From: Roseimaritima sp.
GTDB lineage: Bacteria > Planctomycetota > Planctomycetia > Pirellulales > Pirellulaceae
Length of the DNA stretch: 5,440 nt
Reading direction: 5' to 3'
Assembly (NCBI GenBank): GCA_007124075.1
Contig: SLFV01000278.1
Location: forward strand, 1 to 5,440
The position numbers and the translations under genes are program-made. The notes below the pieces were generated by a model. That model worked only from the letters and a program-made list of their open reading frames with translations, was not told the DNA's origin and made no database searches. Below, piece by piece: positions 1 through 5,440 of the stretch. Within the stretch, counting starts at the first letter, position 1. Each line of letters begins with the position of its first letter.

Positions 1-2
1 CG

Positions 3-122
3 CAGAGACCATCAGCAAGGCGGCCCGGCGCGATCGCTCGCGGTACGACGGTCGCGGCCCTGATGTCCCAGCGTCAGGAGCGGAACGAGCTGATCAAGCA
101 GCAAGTTTCACCATCGCCTTGA
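3..122 (+). CDS. Possible 3' end of an unidentified gene, cut by the window edge
   Basis: Frame 3 is open from the left edge to a TGA at 120-122. Its last residues read roughly TVAALMSQRQERNELIKQQ and then VSPSP, a charged, helix-like tail. Codons in the second half favour G or C at the third position, which suits coding in this window. The stop lies 24 bases before the stop of the minus-strand acetyltransferase, a normal convergent spacing. I do not recognise a family. Frame 2 is also open (stop near 131-133) and is G/C-rich at third positions in the first half, so the frame is uncertain and the stretch may not be coding at all. Confidence 0.3.
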   Translation, partial: QRPSARRPGAIARGTTVAALMSQRQERNELIKQQVSPSP

Positions 123-146
123 GCTTCCCATGACGGTTTCGTGGAC

Positions 147-1076
147 TCAAGCAGTTTCGGGGAGGTAGGTGGGAAAGACGACGCCGTTGATCGGCGCGGC
201 CCGGCCGCGGACTTGGGCGAAATGCAGTTCGCAATTGCGCGCCCCCAGCCCGTAGGCGACGGCGATCAATTCGGGGTAACTGGCGGGCAGGACCACCAGG
301 ACGTCCGAACCGAGGAATCGCTGCAATTGAGCTCGCAGCATCGCTTCGGCCGCAGCCGCATCGACGGCAACTCCCGGACCGATCAGTTTCAACGCCGCAG
401 AATCGATCGAAGCAAGGAATCCGCTGACTTGGTCGCGTTCATCCAGGGCCACGACCGTATGCCAGATGCCCGCTTCGTTGGCGATCAGATACTGGTAGTC
501 ACCTGTTCGTGAGATGCCGGCCACGCGCTGTTCAAGCTCCGCGATTGCATCGACGTCGCCGGGATCCGCAGGCCGGACCGTGGGCATAACTGCCTCCGGT
601 GCAGACGGATGGAACCCTTCGTTGGGTACGGTCACCAACATGTCCTGAAAGACCGCCACGGGTACGAAGCCGAAGCGGTTGTATAATGAGTACGAATCGA
701 GGTTCATCGCGCTGGAAACCAGTCGGATCGGCAGCCCCCTTGCTTCGCCGATGCGGATGATTTCCCTCAGCAGCATTCCCGCCACGCCGCGCCCGAAGTA
801 GCTGGGGTGGACATTCATGATCCCCAGCGAAGTGTGCGTCTCCCGCTCGTGACAAAAACAGGAGCCGACAATCCGGCCCGTGGCCGAATGTTCGACGACC
901 AACCCTCGCCCCGGATCGATCGCCTGGTAGACGTCACAGAAAATACGGCAATCTTCAGGTTGCCCCGCTAGCACGGCATAGCCCAGATGCTGGCGGTACC
1001 AACTGTTGGTCGAAAGGAAGATCAGCTCAGCCAACTCGTCAAAGTCGGCGGGCGTCATGGAACGAAGCGTCAGCAT
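147..1076 (-). CDS. Two-domain GNAT family N-acetyltransferase
   Basis: Likely a cytoplasmic acetyl-CoA-dependent N-acetyltransferase of 309 residues; the acceptor is unknown. The N-terminal half (about residues 1-150) is a standard GNAT fold. It starts LTLRSMTPADFDELAEL, has a strand at GRIVGSCFCHE (67-77), the acetyl-CoA pyrophosphate-binding loop in VHPSYFGRGVAGMLL (89-103, with the G-R-G-x-A/G core) and the motif B segment YSLYNRFGFVPV (129-140). The second half (about 165-305) restarts with VRPADPGDVDAIAELEQRV, like a GNAT beginning, but has no obvious pyrophosphate loop. From memory this matches the degenerate C-terminal GNAT domain (Acetyltransf_18) seen in such tandem proteins. I chose the ATG at 1076 because GNAT homology starts right there. 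The frame stays open upstream, with a TTG at 1085 that has an AGGTGA 8 bases before it and another TTG at 1118, so a 3-residue or 14-residue extension is possible. There is no signal peptide. The gene is divergent from the oxidoreductase block and probably unrelated to it. Confidence 0.9.
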   Translation of the reverse strand: MLTLRSMTPADFDELAELIFLSTNSWYRQHLGYAVLAGQPEDCRIFCDVYQAIDPGRGLVVEHSATGRIVGSCFCHERETHTSLGIMNVHPSYFGRGVAGMLLREIIRIGEARGLPIRLVSSAMNLDSYSLYNRFGFVPVAVFQDMLVTVPNEGFHPSAPEAVMPTVRPADPGDVDAIAELEQRVAGISRTGDYQYLIANEAGIWHTVVALDERDQVSGFLASIDSAALKLIGPGVAVDAAAAEAMLRAQLQRFLGSDVLVVLPASYPELIAVAYGLGARNCELHFAQVRGRAAPINGVVFPTYLPETA

Positions 1077-1737
1077 GGTGGACAATGGTCGTATCACCTG
1101 GAATTGAGCACAAAGCAATGTATTGCACCGCCGCCGACTTAGTGTATCCCGCTCCAGCCATCAAACCTTCTCCCGTTCCTTCGGACTCCAACGCCCCACG
1201 TGCTCAAGTCACGGAGATGATCTCGCCCCCACCGACCGGTGTTACCTGGTCGAGGTGCATCGGGATGCGCGTTATGAACTTCATGTTCTTTCTGTTGACA
1301 TGAAAGCGTGCGGCAGCCGTGACCACCCAAGATACCGCACGCGTCATCGCATGCAAACATCGGTAACAAAACGATCTCAAGGCCGTGTTTGCCGCAGGTG
1401 CTGGCTCTTTGGCGACGCGGCGGATTCGGGAAAATATGTTCGACCACCGAAAGGGACGGATTGAGGCTCATTGCAACCTTTCGCCGCAGCCTTCGGTCTT
1501 GCCCTGCTTTGCGATACGAAGCTTTCACATCATTTCGATTTGATTTCCCCCCGGGCGGCCGGATGTCGTGGCCACGGGGGCTGACCGCAAGGTGGCCAGA
1601 CGCTGGGCCCCACAGCAACCGTCTGGACGGAGACAGCGGCGGTCCCCCTTTTGATCCCAGTTAAGTTATCATGGGCCCGGGCGATTCGACATTGCCCTCC
1701 TTCGAATTTCCTTCCTCCCCATTCAGAACGCTACACC
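1077..1737. other. Long divergent intergenic region, no gene supported
   Basis: This spacer lies between the starts of the minus-strand acetyltransferase and the plus-strand oxidoreductase, so it must hold promoters for both. I could not pick out a convincing -35/-10 pair. A TTGACA at 1295-1300 has no acceptable -10 at 16-18 bases. A TTGGCG at 1409-1414 lies 17 bases before AAATAT (1432-1437), but that is a weak match and is 300 bases from the oxidoreductase start. Several open frames cross the region on both strands, but none has recognisable domains or a credible ribosome-binding site. A plus-strand stretch around 1240-1310 reads plausibly as protein (YLVEVHRDARYELHVLSVDM) and could be a decayed gene piece. 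Confidence 0.6.
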
Positions 1738-3093
1738 ATGTCGCAATCTCACTCGCCCCGCTTTCGTCCTTCGCGCCGTCACTTCCTGCAAATCGGGCTT
1801 GCCGTTCCCGCGGCGGGGATGCTTCCCCGGGCCGCAGGGGCTGCAGCGCCCAACAGCAAACTGCGCACCGCTCACATCGGCGTTGGTGGGATGGGCCGCG
1901 CTGACCTGAATGCGATCTCCTCGCATAGCCATGTCGAAGTTGCGGCACTTTGCGATGTTGACGCCCAACGCTTGGAGCAAGCCCACGCCCAGCATCCCAA
2001 CGCAAAGGTCTTTCGTGATTACCGAGAACTGTTTGAAAAGATGTCGGGCGCGGTCGATGGTGTTGTTGTTTCAACGCCGGACCATACCCACGCCCCGGCG
2101 GCAATGATGGCGTTGCAGCACGACAAACCGGTTTATTGTCAAAAACCGCTAACCCATGCGGTACACGAAGCCCGCCGATTACGCGAAGTCGCCTTGGCGA
2201 AAAACTTAGTGACTCAGATGGGGATTCAAGTCCATTCCAGTGCGCCCTACCGCCGTGCGGTTGTGATGATTCAGGAAGGTGCGATTGGTCCGGTCAGCCA
2301 TGTTTACGCTTGGTCCAACAAGAATTGGGGTTACGATGGTGACGCGCCGACAAACGTGCAACCGGCCCCCGAAACCCTGGCCTGGGATCTTTGGCTTGGG
2401 ACCGCTGCGAAACGCGATTACGTTCCGTCGGCCTACCACCCGGGAAGCTGGCGCAAGTTGATCGATTTTGGCACAGGTACGCTTGGCGATATGGGAGTCC
2501 ATATCTTTGATACACCTTACGCGGCGCTTGCATTGACGGCACCGAATTGGGCGATGACCACCTGCCGACCACCGACTCACGTCGGACATCCCGAACGAAA
2601 TGTTGTGCAGTACGAGTTTCCTGGCACGAAGTATACCACCGACAAGATGATCTGGACTTGGTACGACGGCAGTTTCGCCCCGCCCAAGGTCAGTGATCTC
2701 GATTTGCCATCGGGCTGGGATCTGGGTTCGCTGCAACTGCCCGGCCAGGGCGCTTTGTTTGTTGGCCAGACGGGGGTGATGTTACTGCCGCACGTTGGCG
2801 AACCGGTCCTGTTACCAGAAAAAACGTTTGCGGAAACAAAACGTCCCGACATAGGGGGTGGCAACCATTACCACCAATGGGTCGATGCCTGCATGGGCGA
2901 AGGTACAACCAGCGCTGGATTTGATTATGCGGGGCCGCTTACCGAATCGCTGTTGCTGGGCGTTGTGGCGAATCGCTTTCCTGACACGAAATTGATGTGG
3001 GACGCAGTCGAGTTACGGGTGACGAATCTTGAAGCGGCAAACCAGTTGTTGAAAAAAGAGTATCGTGATGGGTTTGTCGTCCGCGGTTTGTAA
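1738..3093 (+). CDS. Tat-exported Gfo/Idh/MocA family oxidoreductase
   Basis: A predicted NAD(P)-dependent oxidoreductase of 451 residues, probably acting on a sugar or polyol outside the cytoplasm. Residues 1-37 form a twin-arginine signal: SRRHFLQIG at 12-20, then a weakly hydrophobic stretch and an Ala-rich cleavage region. The Rossmann domain follows (about 43-165), with the dinucleotide loop GVGGMG at 48-53, strand end ALCDVD at 70-75 and STPDHTHAPAAM at 112-123. The family EKP motif is here CQKPLTH (134-140), with Gln for Glu but the catalytic Lys136 kept. The C-terminal domain carries PGSWRKLIDFGTGTLGDMGVH, giving D251-x-G-x-H255, the usual catalytic Asp/His pair. It also has NHYHQWVDACMGEGTTSAGF and DYAGPLTESLLLG near the end, typical of the bacterial-type C-terminal domain. 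The ATG at 1738 is chosen because the Tat motif follows at once. The frame extends back to a TTG at 1651, but that would bury the signal. No Shine-Dalgarno is visible. Database names such as inositol 2-dehydrogenase or GH109-type glycosidase are possible, but the substrate cannot be told. Confidence 0.93.
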   Translation: MSQSHSPRFRPSRRHFLQIGLAVPAAGMLPRAAGAAAPNSKLRTAHIGVGGMGRADLNAISSHSHVEVAALCDVDAQRLEQAHAQHPNAKVFRDYRELFEKMSGAVDGVVVSTPDHTHAPAAMMALQHDKPVYCQKPLTHAVHEARRLREVALAKNLVTQMGIQVHSSAPYRRAVVMIQEGAIGPVSHVYAWSNKNWGYDGDAPTNVQPAPETLAWDLWLGTAAKRDYVPSAYHPGSWRKLIDFGTGTLGDMGVHIFDTPYAALALTAPNWAMTTCRPPTHVGHPERNVVQYEFPGTKYTTDKMIWTWYDGSFAPPKVSDLDLPSGWDLGSLQLPGQGALFVGQTGVMLLPHVGEPVLLPEKTFAETKRPDIGGGNHYHQWVDACMGEGTTSAGFDYAGPLTESLLLGVVANRFPDTKLMWDAVELRVTNLEAANQLLKKEYRDGFVVRGL

Positions 3094-3146
3094 AACTTCC
3101 AGCCAAACCAAACGTTATGCGTTTTGCGTTGAAAACGGCTCCTTGC

Positions 3147-3190
3147 GGATCCACGAGGCCCACCGATTTTCGGATCGGTGGCCTGCATCC
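3147..3190. repeat. Hairpin downstream of the first oxidoreductase
   Basis: CCACCGAT (3160-3167) and ATCGGTGG (3174-3181) form a perfect 8-bp stem around the loop TTTCGG. After one bulged C at 3159 the pairing goes on with AGG (3156-3158) to CCT (3182-3184), and an outer GGAT/ATCC pair closes the structure at 3147-3150 and 3187-3190. It begins 53 bases after the stop of the upstream oxidoreductase. No U-tract follows, so it is not a classical intrinsic terminator. It could stabilise the mRNA 3' end or be an interspersed repeat that landed in the decaying sulfatase region. Confidence 0.6.
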
Positions 3191-3231
3191 AATCCGTGTG
3201 CATATCTACAGGTCGCTGCATCAGCGGCGAC

Positions 3232-3524
3232 TTCATCCATTGGACCATTCCCCATGCAAACAACGAGGCGGGACGTGTGCGGAAAGATGGCATGGAAAGC
3301 CCCGATTATGGCATTTACGCCGACCGGGAATGGCCCAATCCTGAATAAGGATTTGCGGCGATGATCACGCGGATGGATGCCGATGTTGGCAGGTTGCTTG
3401 ACCTGCTGAAAGAACTTGAGATTGATGATAACACACGATCGTGTTCTTCACGTCGGACAATCACCCTGCGGTCGTTGAGGAAATGCTGCAGCTCCTCCGA
3501 CGCGACGAATTGCTTTGGCAGTAG
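3232..3524 (+). pseudogene. Decayed sulfatase (arylsulfatase A-like) fragment
   Basis: This is a remnant of a secreted planctomycete-type sulfatase, an enzyme that removes sulfate esters from glycans. Frame 1 reads TIPHANNEAGRVRKDG, then MESPDYGIYADREWPNPE, an in-frame TAA at 3346-3348 where homologs carry a Lys, and GFAAMITRMDADVGRLLDLL with KELEIDDNT. These match the sulfatase segment just before the metal-binding S-D-N-G site. At about 3433-3437 the frame shifts, as if by a 2-base gain in ACACAC. Frame 3 then continues TIVFFTSDN, directly followed by HPAVVEEMLQLLRR and a TAG at 3522-3524. In full-length sulfatases the TSDN motif is followed by some 200 residues or more, and a segment like HPxVVxxM lies near the C-terminus, so a large internal deletion is inferred. 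The N-terminal part with the catalytic C/S-x-P-x-R is absent. An ATG at 3117 starting MRFALKTA, in another frame, may be what is left of the signal peptide. The fragment is too short to be active. Confidence 0.82.
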
Positions 3525-3540
3525 CCGTCAAACAGTGGTC

Positions 3541-3619
3541 GTTTAACTGTCAACCGCAGGTGTACGCGTGGTCGTCAAGACCAACGGGTTTTCCGTACGC
3601 CTGCGGCTAACGGTTAAAC
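3541..3619. repeat. 26-base imperfect inverted repeat with nested hairpin
   Basis: The left arm (3541-3566, starting GTTTAAC and ending GTACG) and the right arm (3594-3619, starting CGTACG and ending GTTAAAC) are inverted copies matching at 22 of 26 positions. All four differences are transitions, and two of them keep G-U pairing in plus-strand RNA. The intervening 27 bases hold a small hairpin of their own, TGGTC-GTCAA-GACCA, so the transcript could fold into a long stem topped by a second stem. It begins 16 bases after the sulfatase remnant and ends 74 bases before the next oxidoreductase start. From memory, GCCGCAGGCGTACG-like palindromes recur in Rhodopirellula-type genomes, which points to an interspersed repeat. 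No transposase is present, and no clear target duplication is seen. Confidence 0.8.
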
Positions 3620-3683
3620 GGTGGTTTGATTCGGAAATGGAAGAATTGGCCTCTCATTACCGGCATTGATTCTGTAACCCCTT

Positions 3684-3687
3684 GGAG
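3684..3687 (+). promoter_or_regulatory. Shine-Dalgarno that fixes the start of the second oxidoreductase
   Basis: GGAG lies 6 bases before the ATG at 3694. The frame could also begin at the TTG at 3682, but that codon overlaps the GGAG and would add only four residues ahead of the Tat signal, so the ATG is preferred. Confidence 0.75.
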
Positions 3688-3693
3688 ATTGAC

Positions 3694-4983
3694 ATGTGGT
3701 CCGTCACGAATGACAAAATATCCCGACGTTGCTTGCTTGTGGGCAGCGCTGCCCTGCCCTTGGGTGTCAGTGCGTTGGCAGCGACTGCTGCTGACGGTCC
3801 GCGCTGGACCGTTGGGGTGATTGGGCACACGGGTCGCGGCAATTACGGGCATGGCTTGGATAAAGTGTGGCTCAGCCTGCCAGAAGCAAAAATTGTGGCG
3901 GTTGCGGACCCGAATGCGGACGGGTTGGGCAACGCCATGCAACGCCTGCAAGTCGATTCGGGATACGCTGATTATCGTGATATGCTGCGGAAACATACCC
4001 CGCAGATCGTCGCGATTTGCCCTCGACATCCCGATCAGCATCGCGATATGGCGCTGGCGGCAATCCAGGCGGGTGCCCGTGGTTTGTATATCGAAAAACC
4101 GTTCTGCAGAAATCCAGCCGAGGCGGATCAGATCCTAACTGCAGCCGACGCCCGCGATGTGAAGATCGCCGTTGCGCATCGTAACCGCTACTTGCCAGAA
4201 CTTGAGTTGGTTCGTGATTGGATCCGCGATGGCCGCTTGGGCCGGGTGCTTGAAATGCGAGGTCGCGGCAAAGGGGATCGACGCGGCGGGGTCGAGGATC
4301 TGTGGGTATTGGGATCCCATGTGTTGAACCTGATGCACTTTTTGGGCGGCAAACCACGTAGCTGCGCCGCGACCATCCTTCAGGATGACCGGGAGATTAC
4401 CGCTGATGACCTTCAGCCAGGAAATGAAGCCTTGGGGCGGATGGCCGGCAATCGCCTGCACAGCCGCTTTCTATTCCAGGACGGTCGGGTCGGATACTTT
4501 GATTCAATCGCAGACGATGCGACCGATTCGGAAGGATTTGGGTTGCGAGTGATCGGCAGCGAAGGGGTGATTGACATGAAGTGTGATCGGTTTCCGTTTG
4601 CGTACGTTCAACCCGGCAATCCCTGGGACGTGCGCCGCCCACAACGCGACTGGCAACCCTTGCTGGTTATCGATGCCGACGCAGCAGGACGAAACAGTGG
4701 CGAGTCGCTTCGTGCCGCCAAACAGGCATTCGATGACGTGATGAGCCATCGTGCCGTCGCTGCGGATTTAATCAATGCCATGGTTCATCGCACGCAACCA
4801 CTGTGCGACGGGGCATCCGCGGCGATGACGATCGAGATGATTACGGCAGTCATGGCTTCGCACGTCGCCCATGGTCGCGCGACACCGATTCCGCTGGAAG
4901 ATCGTGGCCAGCCGTTTGACCATTGGCAAAACGGAGGCAACAGCGACCACGGGGGTGAAGGACCTGCGGAAAACCAGGACTGA
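3694..4983 (+). CDS. Second Tat-exported Gfo/Idh/MocA family oxidoreductase, divergent subtype
   Basis: A predicted NAD(P)-dependent oxidoreductase of 429 residues, exported by the Tat route. Residues 1-33 are the signal: ISRRCLLVGSAALPLG at 9-24 with twin Arg at 11-12, then an Ala-rich end. The Rossmann domain (about 37-160) has WTVGVIGHTGRGNYGHG (38-54) as the nucleotide loop, VAVADPNADG at 68-77, CPRHPDQHRDMALAAI at 109-124 and a canonical EKP (134-136, in YIEKPFCRNP) that supplies the expected catalytic Lys135. The C-terminal domain starts near AHRNRYLPELELV (161-173). Where the family usually has D-x-G-x-H, this protein has VLGSH (205-209, in EDLWVLGSHVLNLMHFLGG), so His209 is kept but the Asp is replaced by Val. 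I recall related planctomycete proteins with ED-x-x-VLG-T/S-H, so this looks like a subtype trait and not damage. It is only distantly similar to the upstream oxidoreductase, so it is not a recent duplicate. The gap of 600 bases to that gene, filled by a pseudogene and repeats, makes tight co-transcription doubtful. The substrate is unknown. Confidence 0.92.
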   Translation: MWSVTNDKISRRCLLVGSAALPLGVSALAATAADGPRWTVGVIGHTGRGNYGHGLDKVWLSLPEAKIVAVADPNADGLGNAMQRLQVDSGYADYRDMLRKHTPQIVAICPRHPDQHRDMALAAIQAGARGLYIEKPFCRNPAEADQILTAADARDVKIAVAHRNRYLPELELVRDWIRDGRLGRVLEMRGRGKGDRRGGVEDLWVLGSHVLNLMHFLGGKPRSCAATILQDDREITADDLQPGNEALGRMAGNRLHSRFLFQDGRVGYFDSIADDATDSEGFGLRVIGSEGVIDMKCDRFPFAYVQPGNPWDVRRPQRDWQPLLVIDADAAGRNSGESLRAAKQAFDDVMSHRAVAADLINAMVHRTQPLCDGASAAMTIEMITAVMASHVAHGRATPIPLEDRGQPFDHWQNGGNSDHGGEGPAENQD

Positions 4984-5095
4984 CGCCGGGAGAGACCTTG
5001 CCAGACCATCAAAAAATCGAAAGGCCCATGAGAGTCAGCTCCCGTTGCCCACAGGCGGTTAGCATCGCGGGATCAATAACAGATCGCTCCGCGGC

Positions 5096-5111
5096 TCTGA
5101 CTTGCGTCAGA
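5096..5111. repeat. Small perfect hairpin downstream of the second oxidoreductase
   Basis: TCTGAC (5096-5101) pairs with GTCAGA (5106-5111) around a TTGC loop, with possible outer GCG/CGC pairing after a bulge. It lies 112 bases past the oxidoreductase stop and has no U-tract. It could be a transcript-end stabiliser, but its right arm is also the start of the direct repeat at 5106-5127, so it may belong to the repeat element instead. Confidence 0.5.
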
Positions 5112-5127
5112 CGCGCCCGTCACAACC
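5106..5127 (+). repeat. Direct repeat, copy 1
   Basis: This 22-base stretch (GTCAG, then GCG, ending CGTCACAACC) recurs as a 21-base copy at 5328-5348 with a few changes in the middle. It sits immediately left of GC-rich palindrome copy A. The second copy sits just right of palindrome copy B. Confidence 0.6.
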
Positions 5128-5173
5128 TACCTCTCCGTCTGGGAGAGGTCGGGCTCTCAGGCCCGGGAGAGGG
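5126..5173 (+). repeat. GC-rich palindromic repeat, copy A
   Basis: ACCTCTCC (5129-5136) and GGAGAGGT (5142-5149) form a perfect 8-bp stem with loop GTCTG. The block TCGGGCTCTCAGGCCCGGGA (5149-5168) follows. The reverse complement of 5272-5291 matches this block at 19 of 20 positions. From memory, elements with this CTCTCC...GGGAGAGGTCGGGCT pattern are common between planctomycete genes. Confidence 0.8.
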
Positions 5174-5267
5174 CTGGTTCAAGGGGACCGCTCGGAGATC
5201 GTGATCCTGCCCGTAGCGTTCCCGAACCAGGCGAAGCTCCCACGAAAGAATCAGCGTCGACTACGGC

Positions 5268-5318
5268 CCCCTCCCGGGCCTCAGAGCCCGACCTCCCCCG
5301 CGACGCAGGGGAGGTGGG
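5268..5318 (-). repeat. GC-rich palindromic repeat, copy B (inverted)
   Basis: This is the inverted copy of the element at 5126-5173. On the plus strand ACCTCCCC (5291-5298) pairs with GGGGAGGT (5308-5315), again an 8-bp stem, with the loop changed in sequence and length. Several stem positions differ from copy A on both sides together (CTCTCC/GGAGAG against CTCCCC/GGGGAG), so the stem is kept while the sequence changes. Copies A and B could also pair with each other over about 45 bases. Confidence 0.8.
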
Positions 5319-5327
5319 TTGATGCAC

Positions 5328-5348
5328 GTCAGGCGACTCGTCACAACC
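5328..5348 (+). repeat. Direct repeat, copy 2
   Basis: Second copy of the 5106-5127 repeat, reading GTCAGGCG, then CGTCACAACC. It follows palindrome copy B and leads into CGACGGCTCCCCC instead of a CTCTCC palindrome arm, which suggests the element to its right is truncated or degenerate. Confidence 0.6.
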
Positions 5349-5392
5349 GACGGCTCCCCCTGGGCTTTTGATTTCCCGCATCGTCTTAGACC

Positions 5393-5413
5393 CCCACGAG
5401 CTCGTCTCGTGGG
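5393..5413. repeat. Perfect hairpin at the right edge
   Basis: CCCACGAG (5393-5400) and CTCGTGGG (5406-5413) form an 8-bp perfect stem around CTCGT. No T-run follows on either strand. It may be another interspersed palindrome or the end structure of a gene lying beyond the window. Confidence 0.65.
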
Positions 5414-5440
5414 TGAACACGGTTCGCAAGCTAGACGGCC

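Larger units (their letters stand above)
4984..5440. other. Gene-free 3' region rich in palindromic repeats
   Basis: No reading frame here has recognisable protein features. The frames that stay open do so across GC-rich repeats and have low-complexity Arg/Pro/Gly-rich translations. The separately listed hairpins and repeat copies account for much of 5096-5413. The stretch 4984-5095 shows nothing I can identify. Confidence 0.65.

Noticed and set aside
1295..1317. TTGACA as a -35 box for the first oxidoreductase
   Set aside because: No TATAAT-like box occurs at 16-18 bases, and it is more than 400 bases from the start codon.
1139..1618. A 159-codon minus-strand open frame in the long spacer
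   Set aside because: Its translation is Arg/Gly/His/Cys-rich without domains. It has no ribosome-binding site and looks like a chance frame in GC-rich DNA.
1651..1737. Longer start (TTG at 1651) for the first oxidoreductase
   Set aside because: It would place 29 unrelated residues before the twin-arginine signal. The ATG at 1738 gives a normal Tat leader.
2206..2736. A 176-codon minus-strand open frame inside the first oxidoreductase
   Set aside because: It lies wholly antisense to a well-supported gene and its translation has no family features.
3361..3546. A separate small gene starting at the ATG at 3361
   Set aside because: Its first 24 or so residues are an internal piece of a sulfatase, and the rest is out-of-frame translation, so it is part of the pseudogene.
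3541..3619. Insertion sequence ends
   Set aside because: Only 27 bases lie between the arms, no transposase is present and no flanking target duplication is clear, so it is called a palindromic repeat only.
5126..5413. CRISPR array or intrinsic terminators in the right-hand repeats
   Set aside because: The copies are few, palindromic, inverted and unevenly spaced, unlike CRISPR. No hairpin is followed by a T-run, so classical terminators are not supported.

Overview
The window looks like a chromosomal stretch from a planctomycete, most likely of the Pirellulaceae (Rhodopirellula-like). This rests on family knowledge and not on a search. The clues are two Tat-exported Gfo/Idh/MocA oxidoreductases of the type that is heavily expanded in these bacteria, a planctomycete-type sulfatase remnant between them, moderately high GC, long gene-poor spacers, a poor ribosome-binding site for one of the two main genes, and GC-rich palindromic repeats in the spacers.

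Layout, left to right. Positions 3-122 may hold the 3' end of an unidentified plus-strand gene. It would converge on a minus-strand, two-domain GNAT acetyltransferase (147-1076). A spacer of about 660 bases (1077-1737), with no gene I can support, separates the acetyltransferase from the divergent plus-strand block. That block contains a Tat-signal Gfo/Idh/MocA oxidoreductase (1738-3093), a hairpin (3147-3190), a decayed sulfatase (3232-3524), a 26-base imperfect inverted repeat with a nested hairpin (3541-3619), and a second, divergent Tat-signal Gfo/Idh/MocA oxidoreductase (3694-4983) with a clear Shine-Dalgarno. The last 457 bases (4984-5440) hold no gene but are packed with hairpins and repeats. 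These include two inverted copies of a GC-rich element, a direct repeat and an 8-bp perfect stem near the right edge.

How the parts may work together: the two oxidoreductases carry RR-type signal peptides, so they probably act outside the cytoplasm with a tightly held or pre-loaded NAD(P). In planctomycetes such genes often sit beside sulfatases in loci for breaking down sulfated or otherwise modified polysaccharides. The sulfatase here has an in-frame stop, a frameshift and an apparent internal deletion, so this locus seems to have lost its sulfatase while keeping both oxidoreductases. No substrate can be assigned from sequence alone. I did not find a clearly new biological system. The points most worth a second look are the sulfatase relic, the inverted repeat next to it, and the repeat cluster at the right end.
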